Assembly (NCBI RefSeq): GCF_009649785.1
Contig: NZ_WJOK01000005.1
Span: 214,691 to 278,690 of the forward strand
Source: Agrobacterium tumefaciens
Lineage (GTDB): Bacteria > Pseudomonadota > Alphaproteobacteria > Rhizobiales > Rhizobiaceae
Direction: 5' to 3'
Length of the DNA stretch: 64,000 nt
The notes beneath the pieces were generated by a model. That model ran no database searches. It worked only from the letters and a program-made list of their open reading frames with translations, and was not told the DNA's origin. A program made the position numbers and the translations under genes. The first letter of the stretch is position 1; every line of letters starts with the position of its first letter. Shown here piece by piece: positions 40,204 through 50,193 of the stretch.

Positions 40204-40971
40204 ATGTTTTCGTTCCTCAGAAAATCCGTGAAGTCGCCGGCGCCGAAAAAGGTAGCGCCCAGCCAGCGCACCGTCGAGGTGGCTGGCCGTCATGTGCCAA
40301 TTACGGTGAAGGAAAACCCGCGCGCCACGCGCATCACCTTGCGCATCGAACCCGGCGGCCGGGCTCTGAAGCTGACGATCCCGATGGGGCTTCACCATGG
40401 CCAGGTGGATGATTTTCTCGAAAGGCATCAGGGCTGGATTGAAGGCAAGCTTTCGAAAATCACCCCAGATGACGGTTTGCGTCATGGTGCGTCGGTTGAT
40501 ATTCGCGGCGTATCCCATCGTATCCATCACACTGGCAGCCTGCGTGGCCTGACTCATATCTCCAAAGACGAGGACGGCACGGCGGTATTGAAAGTCAGCG
40601 GAGCGCCCGAACACCTCCGCAGACGGGTGGCCATGTTTTTGAAAAAGGAAGCGAAGGCTGATCTGGAGAGGCTTGTTGCGGTTCACGCGAGCGCGGCCGG
40701 AAAGCCCGTGCGATCCATCAGCATGAAGGACACCCGCAGCCGCTGGGGTTCGTGTTCCCATGATGGAAATCTGAGTTTCTCGTGGCGTATCGTCATGGCT
40801 CCGGAAAAGGTCATCGATTATCTCGCAGCCCACGAGGTTGCGCATCTGCGGGAAATGAACCACGGCCCGAAATTCTGGGCCCTGTGCGAAAAACTCTGCC
40901 CGCATACGCAGGAAGCCAAGGAATGGCTGAAACGTCACGGCTCTAAACTCCACGCTATCGATTTTGATTGA
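40204..40971 (+). CDS. YgjP/DUF45 (SprT-like) metallopeptidase
   Basis: This 255-residue protein has the zinc-peptidase signature HEVAHLREMNH near residue 210, preceded by the conserved RWGSC motif (around 180). Both define the M48-like YgjP/DUF45 family. The N-terminal domain (about 20-120) is the family's beta-rich region. Bacterial function is unknown, and eukaryotic relatives degrade DNA-protein crosslinks. No signal peptide is present, so it is probably cytoplasmic. Confidence 0.88.
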   Translation: MFSFLRKSVKSPAPKKVAPSQRTVEVAGRHVPITVKENPRATRITLRIEPGGRALKLTIPMGLHHGQVDDFLERHQGWIEGKLSKITPDDGLRHGASVDIRGVSHRIHHTGSLRGLTHISKDEDGTAVLKVSGAPEHLRRRVAMFLKKEAKADLERLVAVHASAAGKPVRSISMKDTRSRWGSCSHDGNLSFSWRIVMAPEKVIDYLAAHEVAHLREMNHGPKFWALCEKLCPHTQEAKEWLKRHGSKLHAIDFD

Positions 40972-40995
40972 AAGTGGAGGCGTGCATCGCCATCT

Positions 40996-41011
40996 GGATT
41001 CACGTGAAACA
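40996..41011. promoter_or_regulatory. parS: parS-like site upstream of trpF
   Basis: GGATTCACGTGAAACA has two mismatches to the 16-bp palindrome and one to its inner 14-mer. It lies in the 102-base gap before trpF, about 14.5 kb from the origin. Confidence 0.65.
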
Positions 41012-41073
41012 TTCCATGGAAAACGGGTGCGATTTGGCTCGACTCTTGTCGCATTTCGTGTCAGGTCGCGGGT

Positions 41074-41736
41074 ATGAAACCGGATATCAAGATTTGCGGA
41101 TTGAAGACACCGGAAGCGCTGGAGCGTGCCGTCAGGCGCGGCGCCTCCCATGTCGGCTTTATTTTCTTTGAAAAGAGCCCCCGCAACATCGAGCCCGATA
41201 TCGCCGGCAGGCTGGCGGAAGCCGCCCGTGGCGCCGCAAAGGTTGTCGCCGTTACCGTCAATGCCGACAATGATGATCTGGACGAGATCGTCGATCTGCT
41301 GAGACCGGATATTCTGCAATTGCACGGCAGTGAAAGCCCGGAGAGGGTGCTGAACATCAAAGCACTCTACGGACTTCCGGTAATGAAGGCGCTTTCCGTT
41401 CGCGACGCCGCTGATCTTGCCAAGATTGATCCCTATATAGGCATAGCCGACCGTTTCCTGCTGGATGCCAAGGCGCCTGCGGGTTCCGATTTGCCGGGAG
41501 GCAACGGAGTATCCTTCGACTGGACCATCCTGCGCTCTCTTGACGGAAGTATCGATTACATGCTTTCCGGGGGATTGAACAAGGACAATGTCGCGGAGGC
41601 TCTGGCCGAAACCGGAGCTGGCGGACTGGATTTGTCGTCCGGTGTGGAGAGCGCGCCGGGCGTCAAGGATCTTGCGATGATTGATGCATTCTTCGATGTG
41701 GTGAATGATTGGTCGAAAGGCCCAAAGGGAGCTTGA
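41074..41736 (+). CDS. trpF: Phosphoribosylanthranilate isomerase
   Basis: This 220-residue TIM-barrel isomerase catalyses the third step of tryptophan synthesis from anthranilate. It has [11 protein letters not shown] with the catalytic cysteine, [12 protein letters not shown], and the C-terminal [15 protein letters not shown] phosphate site with the [12 protein letters not shown] end. It is followed by trpB with a one-base spacer (TGA, A, GTG). Confidence 0.97.
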   Translation: MKPDIKICGLKTPEALERAVRRGASHVGFIFFEKSPRNIEPDIAGRLAEAARGAAKVVAVTVNADNDDLDEIVDLLRPDILQLHGSESPERVLNIKALYGLPVMKALSVRDAADLAKIDPYIGIADRFLLDAKAPAGSDLPGGNGVSFDWTILRSLDGSIDYMLSGGLNKDNVAEALAETGAGGLDLSSGVESAPGVKDLAMIDAFFDVVNDWSKGPKGA

Positions 41737-41737
41737 A

Positions 41738-42958
41738 GTGAACGACGCGCCAACACCCAATTCTTTCCGCGCCGGTCCCGATGAGGACGGCCGTTTTGGC
41801 ATTTACGGAGGCCGCTTCGTTGCCGAAACGCTGATGCCGCTTATTCTGGATTTGCAGGCGGAGTGGGAGAAGGCAAAGACCGATCCCGAATTTCAGGCAG
41901 AACTCAAATATCTCGGCGCTCATTATACTGGCCGCCCGAGCCCGCTTTATTTCGCGGAACGCCTGACGGCCGAACTGGGCGGCGCCAAGATCTATTTCAA
42001 GCGCGAAGAGCTGAATCACACCGGCTCGCACAAGATCAACAATTGCCTTGGCCAGATCCTGCTTGCCAAGCGCATGGGCAAGACCCGTATCATTGCCGAA
42101 ACCGGTGCCGGCCAGCACGGCGTTGCCTCGGCGACCGTCGCCGCGCGCTTCGGCCTGCCCTGCGTCGTTTATATGGGCGCGACGGATGTTGCCCGTCAGG
42201 CGCCGAATGTTTTCCGCATGAAGCTTCTGGGCGCTGAGGTAAAGCCGGTAACGGCCGGCCACGGCACTCTGAAAGATGCCATGAACGAGGCGCTGCGCGA
42301 CTGGGTCACCAATGTCGATGACACCTATTACCTGATCGGCACAGCTGCCGGCCCGCATCCCTATCCGGAAATGGTTCGCGATTTCCAGGCCGTCATCGGT
42401 GAGGAAGCAAAGGCACAGATGCTGGAGGCGGAGGGCCGTCTTCCGGATATGGTCATTGCGGCTGTTGGCGGTGGCTCGAATGCCATCGGCATCTTCCATC
42501 CTTTCCTTGATGACAAGAGTGTCCGTATCGTCGGCGTCGAGGCTGGCGGCAGGGGTCTTTCGGGTGAGGAGCATTGCGCTTCGATCACGGCCGGTTCGCC
42601 GGGGGTTCTGCACGGAAACCGCACCTACCTTCTTCAGGATGCGGATGGCCAGATCAAGGAAGGCCATTCCATCTCCGCAGGTCTCGATTATCCCGGCATC
42701 GGCCCTGAGCATTCCTGGCTGAACGATATCGGCCGCGTGGAATATGTACCGATCATGGACCACGAGGCGCTGGACGCCTTCCAGATGCTGACGCGCCTCG
42801 AAGGCATCATTCCCGCTCTGGAGCCAAGTCACGCGCTGGCGGAAGTCATCAAGCGCGCACCGAAGATGGGCAAGGATGAGATCATCCTGATGAATCTCTC
42901 GGGTCGTGGGGACAAGGATGTCCACACCGTCAGCAAGTTCCTCGGAATGGAAATGTAA
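41738..42958 (+). CDS. trpB: Tryptophan synthase beta chain
   Basis: This 406-residue PLP enzyme joins indole with serine. PLP lysine lies in [10 protein letters not shown], the ammonia-shielding AETGAGQHG and the phosphate loop GGGSNAIG are present. The GTG at 41738 ([10 protein letters not shown]) has GGGAG 6 bases upstream and gives the usual length; the longer frame from 41705 runs inside trpF. Confidence 0.98.
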   Translation: MNDAPTPNSFRAGPDEDGRFGIYGGRFVAETLMPLILDLQAEWEKAKTDPEFQAELKYLGAHYTGRPSPLYFAERLTAELGGAKIYFKREELNHTGSHKINNCLGQILLAKRMGKTRIIAETGAGQHGVASATVAARFGLPCVVYMGATDVARQAPNVFRMKLLGAEVKPVTAGHGTLKDAMNEALRDWVTNVDDTYYLIGTAAGPHPYPEMVRDFQAVIGEEAKAQMLEAEGRLPDMVIAAVGGGSNAIGIFHPFLDDKSVRIVGVEAGGRGLSGEEHCASITAGSPGVLHGNRTYLLQDADGQIKEGHSISAGLDYPGIGPEHSWLNDIGRVEYVPIMDHEALDAFQMLTRLEGIIPALEPSHALAEVIKRAPKMGKDEIILMNLSGRGDKDVHTVSKFLGMEM

Positions 42959-42962
42959 GACC

Positions 42963-43802
42963 ATGACTGCACGTATGGACAAGCGCTTTGCCGATCTGCG
43001 CGCTGAAAACCGCCCGGCTCTGATTACCTATTTCATGGGCGGCGACCCGGATTTCGAAACCTCGCTCGGCATCATGAAGGCCCTGCCGGAAGCAGGCGCC
43101 GACGTTATCGAGCTCGGCATGCCGTTTTCCGACCCGATGGCGGATGGCCCGGCGATCCAGCTGGCAGGACAGCGCGCGCTGAAAGGCGGCCAGACGCTGA
43201 AAACCACGCTCGATCTCGCCCGCGAGTTCCGCAAGGAAGACGACGCGACCCCGATCGTGATGATGGGATACTACAATCCGATCTACATCTACGGCGTCGA
43301 CAAATTTCTTGACGATGCGTTGGCGGCTGGCGTCGATGGTCTGATCGTGGTCGATCTGCCGCCTGAAATGGATGATGAGCTCTGCGTGCCCGCCTTGGCG
43401 CGCGGCGTGAATTTCATCCGTCTCGCCACGCCGACGACGGATGGCAAGCGCTTGCCGACCGTTCTTAAAAATACCTCAGGTTTCGTTTATTACGTATCGA
43501 TGAACGGTATTACCGGTTCCGCACTGCCCGATCCCTCGTTGATCTCAGGCGCGGTCGGTCGTATCAAGGCGCATACGGAACTGCCGGTTTGCGTCGGTTT
43601 TGGTGTCAAGACGGCCGATCATGCCAAAGCGATCGGTGCCGTGGCGGATGGCGTGGTGGTCGGTTCGGCCATCGTCAACCAGATTGCCGGCAGTCTGACG
43701 AAGGACGGGCAGGCAACCGCCGATACCGTGCCATCTGTCACGACGCTGGTAAAAGGACTTTCAACGGGCGTGCGTGCGTCGCGCCTTGCCGCTGCGGAAT
43801 AA
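42963..43802 (+). CDS. trpA: Tryptophan synthase alpha chain
   Basis: This 279-residue TIM barrel cleaves indole-3-glycerol phosphate. Catalytic glutamate lies in [16 protein letters not shown] and catalytic aspartate in [11 protein letters not shown]; the phosphate loop GVKTADHAK is present. The ATG at 42963 follows the trpB stop by 4 bases. Confidence 0.98.
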   Translation: MTARMDKRFADLRAENRPALITYFMGGDPDFETSLGIMKALPEAGADVIELGMPFSDPMADGPAIQLAGQRALKGGQTLKTTLDLAREFRKEDDATPIVMMGYYNPIYIYGVDKFLDDALAAGVDGLIVVDLPPEMDDELCVPALARGVNFIRLATPTTDGKRLPTVLKNTSGFVYYVSMNGITGSALPDPSLISGAVGRIKAHTELPVCVGFGVKTADHAKAIGAVADGVVVGSAIVNQIAGSLTKDGQATADTVPSVTTLVKGLSTGVRASRLAAAE

Positions 43803-43829
43803 GCGCGCGGCCCAGTCAGGAGTAGTCAG

Positions 43830-44723
43830 TTGAACTGGATCACCAATTACGTACGGCCCCGGATCAATTCCATGCTTGGCCGCCGCCCGGAGGTTCCTGA
43901 GAACCTGTGGATCAAGTGCCCGGAAACGGGCGAGATGGTCTTCCACAAGGATCTGGAAGATAACAAGTGGGTCATTCCCGCTTCCGGTTACCACATGAAG
44001 ATGCCGGCAAAGGCGCGTCTCGTCGATCTTTTCGATGGTGGCGTCTATGAGGCCTTGCCGCAGCCGAAGGTAGCGCAGGATCCGCTGAAGTTCCGCGATT
44101 CCAAGAAATACACCGATCGTCTGCGCGACAGCCGCACGAAGACCGAGCAGGAAGATACCATTCTTGCTGGCGTTGGCCTCCTGAAAGGCCTGAAGATCGT
44201 TGCCGTTGTGCATGAATTCCAGTTCATGGGCGGTTCTCTCGGCATCGCGGCCGGCGAAGCCATCGTCAAGGCGTTCGAGCGCGCCATTTCCGAGCGTTGC
44301 CCGCTGGTCATGTTCCCGGCTTCCGGTGGCGCCCGCATGCAGGAAGGCATTCTGTCGCTGATGCAGCTGCCGCGCACCACGGTTGCTGTCAACATGCTGA
44401 AAGAAGCAGGCATGCCCTACATCGTGGTTCTGACGAACCCGACGACGGGTGGTGTCACTGCTTCCTACGCCATGCTGGGTGACGTGCATATCGCCGAGCC
44501 GGGCGCCGAAATCTGCTTTGCGGGCAAGCGCGTGATCGAGCAGACCATTCGCGAAAAGCTCCCGGAAGGCTTCCAGACATCGGAATACCTGCTGGAGCAC
44601 GGCATGGTGGATATGGTGATCGATCGCCGCGAAATTCCCGATACGCTGGCAAGCCTTCTCAAGATCATGACGAAGGCTCCGGCAGAAGCAAACGCGGTCA
44701 TTCCGCTCGCGGCTTCGGCCTGA
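43830..44723 (+). CDS. accD: Acetyl-CoA carboxylase carboxyltransferase beta subunit, zinc ribbon degenerate
   Basis: This 297-residue AccD forms the carboxyltransferase with AccA for malonyl-CoA synthesis. The crotonase-fold core is intact ([55 protein letters not shown]). The start is TTG at 43830 with AGGAG 8 bases before it. The N-terminal region that holds four zinc-binding cysteines in E. coli keeps only Cys30 here; the other three align with Thr, Ile and Ser. It follows trpA by 27 bases. Confidence 0.95.
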   Translation: MNWITNYVRPRINSMLGRRPEVPENLWIKCPETGEMVFHKDLEDNKWVIPASGYHMKMPAKARLVDLFDGGVYEALPQPKVAQDPLKFRDSKKYTDRLRDSRTKTEQEDTILAGVGLLKGLKIVAVVHEFQFMGGSLGIAAGEAIVKAFERAISERCPLVMFPASGGARMQEGILSLMQLPRTTVAVNMLKEAGMPYIVVLTNPTTGGVTASYAMLGDVHIAEPGAEICFAGKRVIEQTIREKLPEGFQTSEYLLEHGMVDMVIDRREIPDTLASLLKIMTKAPAEANAVIPLAASA

Positions 44724-44740
44724 CGGAAAAATATGTCGCC

Positions 44741-44764
44741 CGGAGGCGGGAAGCGCCTTCGGGA
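44741..44764 (+). terminator. Possible weak hairpin after accD
   Basis: CCCGGAGGC and GCCTTCGGG can pair with one wobble, but no T-tract follows. It may only stabilise mRNA or partly terminate before folC. Confidence 0.4.
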
Positions 44765-44808
44765 TGACGTTATACGTTGCATGATTTCATCTCGGGTGCG
44801 GCGGACAA

Positions 44809-46188
44809 ATGGCCAATACAACGCCTGAAAGGCGAACAGAAGATATGACGAAGCCCGCAATCGGCGAGGCCGAACAGATCATAGAAAAGCTGATGCAGCT
44901 TCACCCCAAGGGTTTTGATCTTTCACTGGACAGAATTTCCCGTCTTCTGGAAAAACTAGGCAGCCCTCAGAAAAGGTTGCCGCCGGTTATTCATGTCGCA
45001 GGCACCAACGGCAAGGGTTCGGTTACGGCCTTTTGCCGCGCATTACTGGAGGCGGCAGGACTTTCCGTGCACGTTCACACCTCTCCGCATCTCGTGAACT
45101 GGCATGAACGTTATCGCATCGGCGTTTCCGCCGAAAAAGGCCGTTATGTCGATGATGCCGTCTTTGCGGATGCGCTGCGCCGCATCGAAGCTGCCAACGG
45201 CGGCCAGATGATAACGGTTTTCGAAATTCTGACCGCCGCGATGTTTCTGCTCTTCGCGGAGCATCCGGCAGATGCTGCCGTGGTCGAGGTTGGACTCGGT
45301 GGGCGCTTCGATGCGACCAATGTGATCAACAACCCGGCCGTTTCCGTTATCATGCCGATATCGCTCGATCATCAGGCCTATCTCGGCGACCGGGTGGAAC
45401 TGATTGCCGCTGAAAAGGCCGGCATCATGAAGTCGGGTTCCCCTGTCGTCATTGGTCATCAGCAGTATGATGCGGCGCTGGATACCCTCGTTTCCACGGC
45501 TGAGCGTCTTGGTTGCCCGGCATCAGTCTATGGGCAGGATTTTTCCGCCCATGAAGAATTCGGCCGTATGGTCTACCAGGATGAATTCGGCCTGACCGAC
45601 GCGCCGCTGCCACGTCTTCCCGGTCGCCACCAGCTTGCCAATGCCGCTGCCGCGATCCGGGCCGTCAAGGCTGCCGGTTTTGAGGTGACGGAGCGGATGA
45701 TCGAAAAGGCCATGACAACAGTGGAATGGCCCGGCCGTCTTCAGCGTATCCTAACAGGAAAAATCGCTGAAATCGCTCCGAAGGATGCGGAAATCTGGAT
45801 CGATGGTGGTCACAACCCAGGCGCGGGCGAAGTCATTGCCGAGGCAATGGCGGGGTTTGAAGAAAAGACACCGCGCCCGCTCTTCATCATTGCCGGCATG
45901 ATCAACACCAAGGATCCGGTGGGTTATTTCAAGGCTTTCGCCGATATCGCGGAGTATGTCTTCACGGTTCCTATCGGCGGTACAGATGCCGCAATCGATC
46001 CCGTCGTGCTTGCCCATGCGGCCTTTGATGCCGGTCTGGTTGCGGCGCCTACATCTTCGCTGACCGAGGCGCTGGACGAGCTATCGCGTCGCTTCGATCC
46101 CGAAGGGCCGCCGCCGCGCATCCTGATCGGCGGCTCGCTTTATCTTGCCGGAAACGCGCTTGCATTGAATGGCACGGTTCCCGAATAA
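44809..46188 (+). CDS. folC: Folylpolyglutamate/dihydrofolate synthase
   Basis: FolC adds glutamate to dihydropteroate and polyglutamylates folates. The P-loop GTNGKGSVTAF, HTSPHLVNWHERYRI, and the VGLGGRFDATNV segment are all present, with a C-terminal Mur-ligase domain (IDGGHNPGAGE). The start is either ATG 44809 (459 residues) or ATG 44845 (447 residues, MTKPAIGEAEQI). Neither has a strong ribosome-binding site. Confidence 0.95.
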   Translation: MANTTPERRTEDMTKPAIGEAEQIIEKLMQLHPKGFDLSLDRISRLLEKLGSPQKRLPPVIHVAGTNGKGSVTAFCRALLEAAGLSVHVHTSPHLVNWHERYRIGVSAEKGRYVDDAVFADALRRIEAANGGQMITVFEILTAAMFLLFAEHPADAAVVEVGLGGRFDATNVINNPAVSVIMPISLDHQAYLGDRVELIAAEKAGIMKSGSPVVIGHQQYDAALDTLVSTAERLGCPASVYGQDFSAHEEFGRMVYQDEFGLTDAPLPRLPGRHQLANAAAAIRAVKAAGFEVTERMIEKAMTTVEWPGRLQRILTGKIAEIAPKDAEIWIDGGHNPGAGEVIAEAMAGFEEKTPRPLFIIAGMINTKDPVGYFKAFADIAEYVFTVPIGGTDAAIDPVVLAHAAFDAGLVAAPTSSLTEALDELSRRFDPEGPPPRILIGGSLYLAGNALALNGTVPE

Positions 46189-46216
46189 AAAAGCCCGGCA
46201 GCGATGCCGGGCTTTT
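46189..46216. terminator. Bidirectional terminator between folC and trxA
   Basis: A perfect 12-base-pair stem (AAAAGCCCGGCA) with GCGA loop ends in TTTT on the plus strand and lies between convergent genes. Confidence 0.93.
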
Positions 46217-46237
46217 CTTTATTCCATGGAAAGTCGC

Positions 46238-46558
46238 TTACGCGGCGCCGGAAATCCAGGCCGAAAGCGCTGTCTTGGGCGCAGCGCCGACCTTGATGTC
46301 AGCCACTTCGCCGCTCTTGAAGATGGCAAGAGTCGGGATGGAGCGAACGCCGAACTGGGCAGCCAGTTCCGGGTTTTCGTCGATGTTGAGCTTTGCGACC
46401 TTGACCTTGCCGGCAAGCTCGGACGAAATTTCTTCGAGGCTCGGCGCGATCATTTTGCACGGGCCGCACCATTCGGCCCAGAAATCCACCACGACTGGTT
46501 CGGAGGATTCGAGGACTTCGGACTGGAAGTTGGCGGCGTCGACTTTTACGGTAGCCAT
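46238..46558 (-). CDS. trxA: Thioredoxin
   Basis: This 106-residue thioredoxin has the active site WCGPCK and the cis-proline segment [12 protein letters not shown]. The ATG at 46558 with AGGAGA upstream gives the normal length; an open extension to 46639 is unlikely to be translated. It follows addA by 77 bases and ends the long minus-strand run. Confidence 0.97.
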   Translation of the reverse strand: MATVKVDAANFQSEVLESSEPVVVDFWAEWCGPCKMIAPSLEEISSELAGKVKVAKLNIDENPELAAQFGVRSIPTLAIFKSGEVADIKVGAAPKTALSAWISGAA

Positions 46559-46635
46559 ATCTGGCTCTCCTTTCAGTGAATCTTTTCCACTATCGATGTG
46601 ATGCGGGCGCGTCGAAATTTCAATGCCCCGGTATC

Positions 46636-49600
46636 TCACTTTGTCTTTATTGCGGCAAGGGCTTGCATCATGGCATCGTCACCAACCGTCATAAAAGCGG
46701 CATTTTCCGTATAAATCAGCGCGCAGACAAATTCCTTGCCGGGATAAAGCGGTGACAGAATTTCGCGATAGATGGCAAGCTGTGCCGTGTGGGAGAAGGG
46801 TATCTCGTGCGCGTCGCGCGGCGGCACGCGGTTCGTCTTGTAATCGACCAGAATGACGCGGTCGCCATCCACTGCCAGCCGGTCGATACGGCCGGAAACC
46901 GCATAATGCTGCCTGCCGATCGTCATGGTCCCCATAATGGAAACTTCTGCGCGGCTATTGGGCGAAAATGCCGGCTGCACCGCTGGTTCTGACATGACCC
47001 GCAAAACCGCCCGTATCAGATGTTCGCGCTCGGCAGACGGCCAGAACCGTGCGGCACGTTCGGCATAACGGCGGGCTGCCTCTTCCCGCTCACTCTCGGC
47101 AAAATCCGGCAGGGCCTGCAGCATGCGATGCACTAACCGACCGCGTTGCAATGCCAGCGAGGAGACATCGGCTTTTTCGCCGAAAAGCGGCGAACGCACG
47201 GCAAGATCGTCCGCACCGTCATCAATGATGGTGCCCGCACCGGAAGGGCTGAGTGGCCTCGGCAATGATGGCAGGGCGGGCAAGGGGGTAAGAAGCCCCG
47301 CCGGGAGAGCATATTCTTCTTGCGTCTGTGGTTCAGGCAGCCTTTTCGGAGCGGGGGTCGAACGAGCATCGGACTTGCGCCAGACAAGCCCCTGCCACTC
47401 TTCACCATCGGCCATAAACTGTTGCGGCTGGCAGTGCTTTTCATTGTCGGCGAGTGCTGCCTTGACGATAGCGTGCCAGCATTCGGGATTTTCCTTCTGG
47501 CCGCGATAACCGCAAACGACCAGATGATCGGCGGCACGTGTCATCGCCACATAAAGCAGCCGGCGATATTCGTCTTCCGCGGCCGTTTTCAGGCGTTCCT
47601 CATCGGCGCGAATGAGATGATTGGAAAAACCGCTGCCAGGCAGCCAGACGGGGAAGGCGTCCCCGTCTGCTTCAACGAAGCGCAGTTTCGGGACATGGCT
47701 GTGGTTGAAGGCCTTCGAACCGCCATCGACCACAAAAACGACCGGCGCTTCAAGACCCTTGGAGGCGTGCACGGTCATGATCCGCACTTCACCGCGATCC
47801 TTGTCCTGTTCGCGTTTCACCTCCGGCGAATCCGTTTCCAGAACGGATAGGAAGGCTTGCAGGCCGGGCAAGCCAGTCCTTTCATGGTCAAGCGCAAAGG
47901 ACAGGAACTCGTCCAGGACATCGCTCGCCTCGTTGCCGAGACGACCCAGGAACTTTTTGCGCCCGTCATGCAGGGTCAGAACCGCAGCGAAGAAATCATG
48001 AACCGTTGCCGTTTTCGAAAGCGCGATGAAGTTCTTGAGCTTTTTGGCGACTGCGAAGAAGCGGCTGTTCTCGTCTTGCGAAAGCGTCTGCAATCTTTGC
48101 CACACGCTCTCCGTATCGGATCGTGTGGCAGCGACGTCGAAAACATCGTCTTCGGAGAGATTGAAAAGCGGGCTTTTCAACAGCGCGGCTAGAGAAAGGT
48201 CATCCTCAGGCAGCACGACAAAACGGCCAAGCGCCAGAAGGTCCTGTACGGCGATGTGATCGGTCAGGCGAAGACGGTCGGCACCAGCGACGGGAATGTT
48301 CTTGCGCCGTTTCAGCTCACGGGTCAGCGCATTGACGAAAGCATGGCGTTTTCTCACCAACACAAGAATATCGCCGGGCTCAATAGCGCGTTCCACGCCC
48401 TTTTCGATGATTGTCTGGTTGCCGATCATGCCGGCAATGCGCGCGGCGATCCGGCGGGCAACGATGGTGGCCGGCGCGCTTTCCCGAAGTGCATCGAAAG
48501 GTGCCGTCCAGTCTTCTTCGTCCTCGGCGGTTTCCGGCGCCACCATATCCCAGACTTCCACGGTGCCGGGGTGGCCGGCGCGGTTGGAGCGGTGTTCGAC
48601 TGGCTCGTTATCGGCGCTGAGGCCGCTGGCATTTTTAGGGTCCGAAAAGACCTGATCGACGGCGGCCAGCACATCTTCCGTGGAACGGAAGGACAGCGGC
48701 AGGCGGATGCGGTGAAATGCCTGCTCCACCGAATCGACACGCCTTTTGGTCTCGTCGCGCTCCTGCGAAAACCGCTCCGGTCGTGCGCCCTGGAACGAAT
48801 AGATCGATTGCTTTTCATCACCCACGGCAAAAAGCGTGCGCCGCCCCATGCGGGCGCTCTCGCCGCTGAAGAAGTCCGCCGCCAGCGACTGGATGATCGA
48901 CCATTGCACAGGGCTGGTATCCTGCGCCTCATCGACGAGAATATGGTCGATACCCTGATCTAGCTTGTAATGCACCCAGGCGCCCGCCGTATCGCGGTTG
49001 AGGAGATTGGCGGCGCGCTCGATCAGATCCTCAAAATCGAGCTGGCTTCGCTGCTTTTTCAGATCCTCGAAATCGCCGATCAGTCTCTCAGCCAGAACAA
49101 GCGCGCATTTCGTCGCCTCCAGCATTCGCACCAGACGATAGCGGTTGCGACAGGCCACGACATGGTCCCGCGCAAGCGTCAGCGCGTCGACGAGATCGGG
49201 TGCGGATTTCTGCATGCCCTTGTTGATGACATAGGCATCGGATTTTTTCTCGCCCTTGGCTGTCAACAGCGCAGCTTCGATGAATTCCATGCGCCGCACG
49301 GAATCCGTCTGCCGTTTCGCTTCCCGCAGGGCATAAGCGACATCTATGACGCGCGATCCGCCCACTTCATCGGCAAGCGTCAGATAGGTATCGAGGGAAA
49401 GCCCCGAGAGACCTGGCAAGGGCCAGAATGCCGCCGCTGCCGTTTCTTCGGTTTCACCCGCGTCTATCTGCATTGCCTGCCGCAATTGGGCATCGATGCC
49501 ATCAGCCTGTTTTGCATCGATCAAAAAGGCACGAAGGGCGCTGCGATTGGCGATGATGGCGGTGAGTAGCGATTCGAGCCCGCTTTCGTCCGCCAAATCA

Positions 49601-50193
49601 AGCACATAAGCGAGAGACTGCGCGAGATCGGTGTCTCCCTCCGTCGAAACCGCCGTTAAAAGCGACCGACGTGCCTCGGCCAGCAGGGTTGTTGCGGCGC
49701 GGTCATCAAGGACGGAGAAGTGGCCGGCGACATTGGCCTCCAGCGGGAACTGATGCAACAAGGCTTCGCAGAAGGCGTGGATCGTCTGGATCTTCAGCCC
49801 ACCGGGCGTTTCCAGCGCCTTGGCGAACAGCCGCCGCGCTTCGGCCAGCTTGATGCGATCCGGCATCTTTCCTTCGATGGCAGCGACGCGATCCCCAAGA
49901 TCGTTATCCGGCAACGTAGCCCATTCCGCCAGACGGTCGAAAACGCGGCTCGACATTTCGGACGCCGCTGCCTTGGTATAGGTGAGGCACAGAATTGCGG
50001 AGGGTCGGCACCCGGCCAGAAGCAGACGGATGACGCGCTGGGTCAGCACATGGGTCTTGCCGGAACCGGCATTGGCCGAAACCCAGGCGGAACTTGCCGG
50101 ATCGGAGGCGAGCCGCTGCCGATCGCTCGTCCAGTCTATCCAGCTTTGCGGGGTGTCCGTGGCAGGCCCGTGATCGATAGGGTCAATCATCAT
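46636..50193 (-). CDS. addA: AddA helicase-nuclease subunit (double-strand break repair)
   Basis: This 1185-residue UvrD/Rep-type helicase has Walker [10 protein letters not shown] (residues 39-47), [13 protein letters not shown] (motif II), [16 protein letters not shown] (motif V) and [13 protein letters not shown] (motif VI). A C-terminal PD-(D/E)xK nuclease carries [21 protein letters not shown]. With AddB it resects double-strand breaks for RecA. The ATG at 50193, with GGGAGA 6 bases upstream, is preferred over the long frame to 50394 inside addB. It overlaps addB by 11 bases. Confidence 0.95.
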   Translation of the reverse strand: MMIDPIDHGPATDTPQSWIDWTSDRQRLASDPASSAWVSANAGSGKTHVLTQRVIRLLLAGCRPSAILCLTYTKAAASEMSSRVFDRLAEWATLPDNDLGDRVAAIEGKMPDRIKLAEARRLFAKALETPGGLKIQTIHAFCEALLHQFPLEANVAGHFSVLDDRAATTLLAEARRSLLTAVSTEGDTDLAQSLAYVLDLADESGLESLLTAIIANRSALRAFLIDAKQADGIDAQLRQAMQIDAGETEETAAAAFWPLPGLSGLSLDTYLTLADEVGGSRVIDVAYALREAKRQTDSVRRMEFIEAALLTAKGEKKSDAYVINKGMQKSAPDLVDALTLARDHVVACRNRYRLVRMLEATKCALVLAERLIGDFEDLKKQRSQLDFEDLIERAANLLNRDTAGAWVHYKLDQGIDHILVDEAQDTSPVQWSIIQSLAADFFSGESARMGRRTLFAVGDEKQSIYSFQGARPERFSQERDETKRRVDSVEQAFHRIRLPLSFRSTEDVLAAVDQVFSDPKNASGLSADNEPVEHRSNRAGHPGTVEVWDMVAPETAEDEEDWTAPFDALRESAPATIVARRIAARIAGMIGNQTIIEKGVERAIEPGDILVLVRKRHAFVNALTRELKRRKNIPVAGADRLRLTDHIAVQDLLALGRFVVLPEDDLSLAALLKSPLFNLSEDDVFDVAATRSDTESVWQRLQTLSQDENSRFFAVAKKLKNFIALSKTATVHDFFAAVLTLHDGRKKFLGRLGNEASDVLDEFLSFALDHERTGLPGLQAFLSVLETDSPEVKREQDKDRGEVRIMTVHASKGLEAPVVFVVDGGSKAFNHSHVPKLRFVEADGDAFPVWLPGSGFSNHLIRADEERLKTAAEDEYRRLLYVAMTRAADHLVVCGYRGQKENPECWHAIVKAALADNEKHCQPQQFMADGEEWQGLVWRKSDARSTPAPKRLPEPQTQEEYALPAGLLTPLPALPSLPRPLSPSGAGTIIDDGADDLAVRSPLFGEKADVSSLALQRGRLVHRMLQALPDFAESEREEAARRYAERAARFWPSAEREHLIRAVLRVMSEPAVQPAFSPNSRAEVSIMGTMTIGRQHYAVSGRIDRLAVDGDRVILVDYKTNRVPPRDAHEIPFSHTAQLAIYREILSPLYPGKEFVCALIYTENAAFMTVGDDAMMQALAAIKTK

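Noticed and set aside
40132..41802. 556-codon minus-strand frame opposite the YgjP-like gene and trpF
   Set aside because: It shadows genes with clear motifs and runs through the trp region without a family signature or ribosome-binding site.
41663..42982. 439-codon minus-strand frame opposite trpB
   Set aside because: Pure antisense shadow of trpB.
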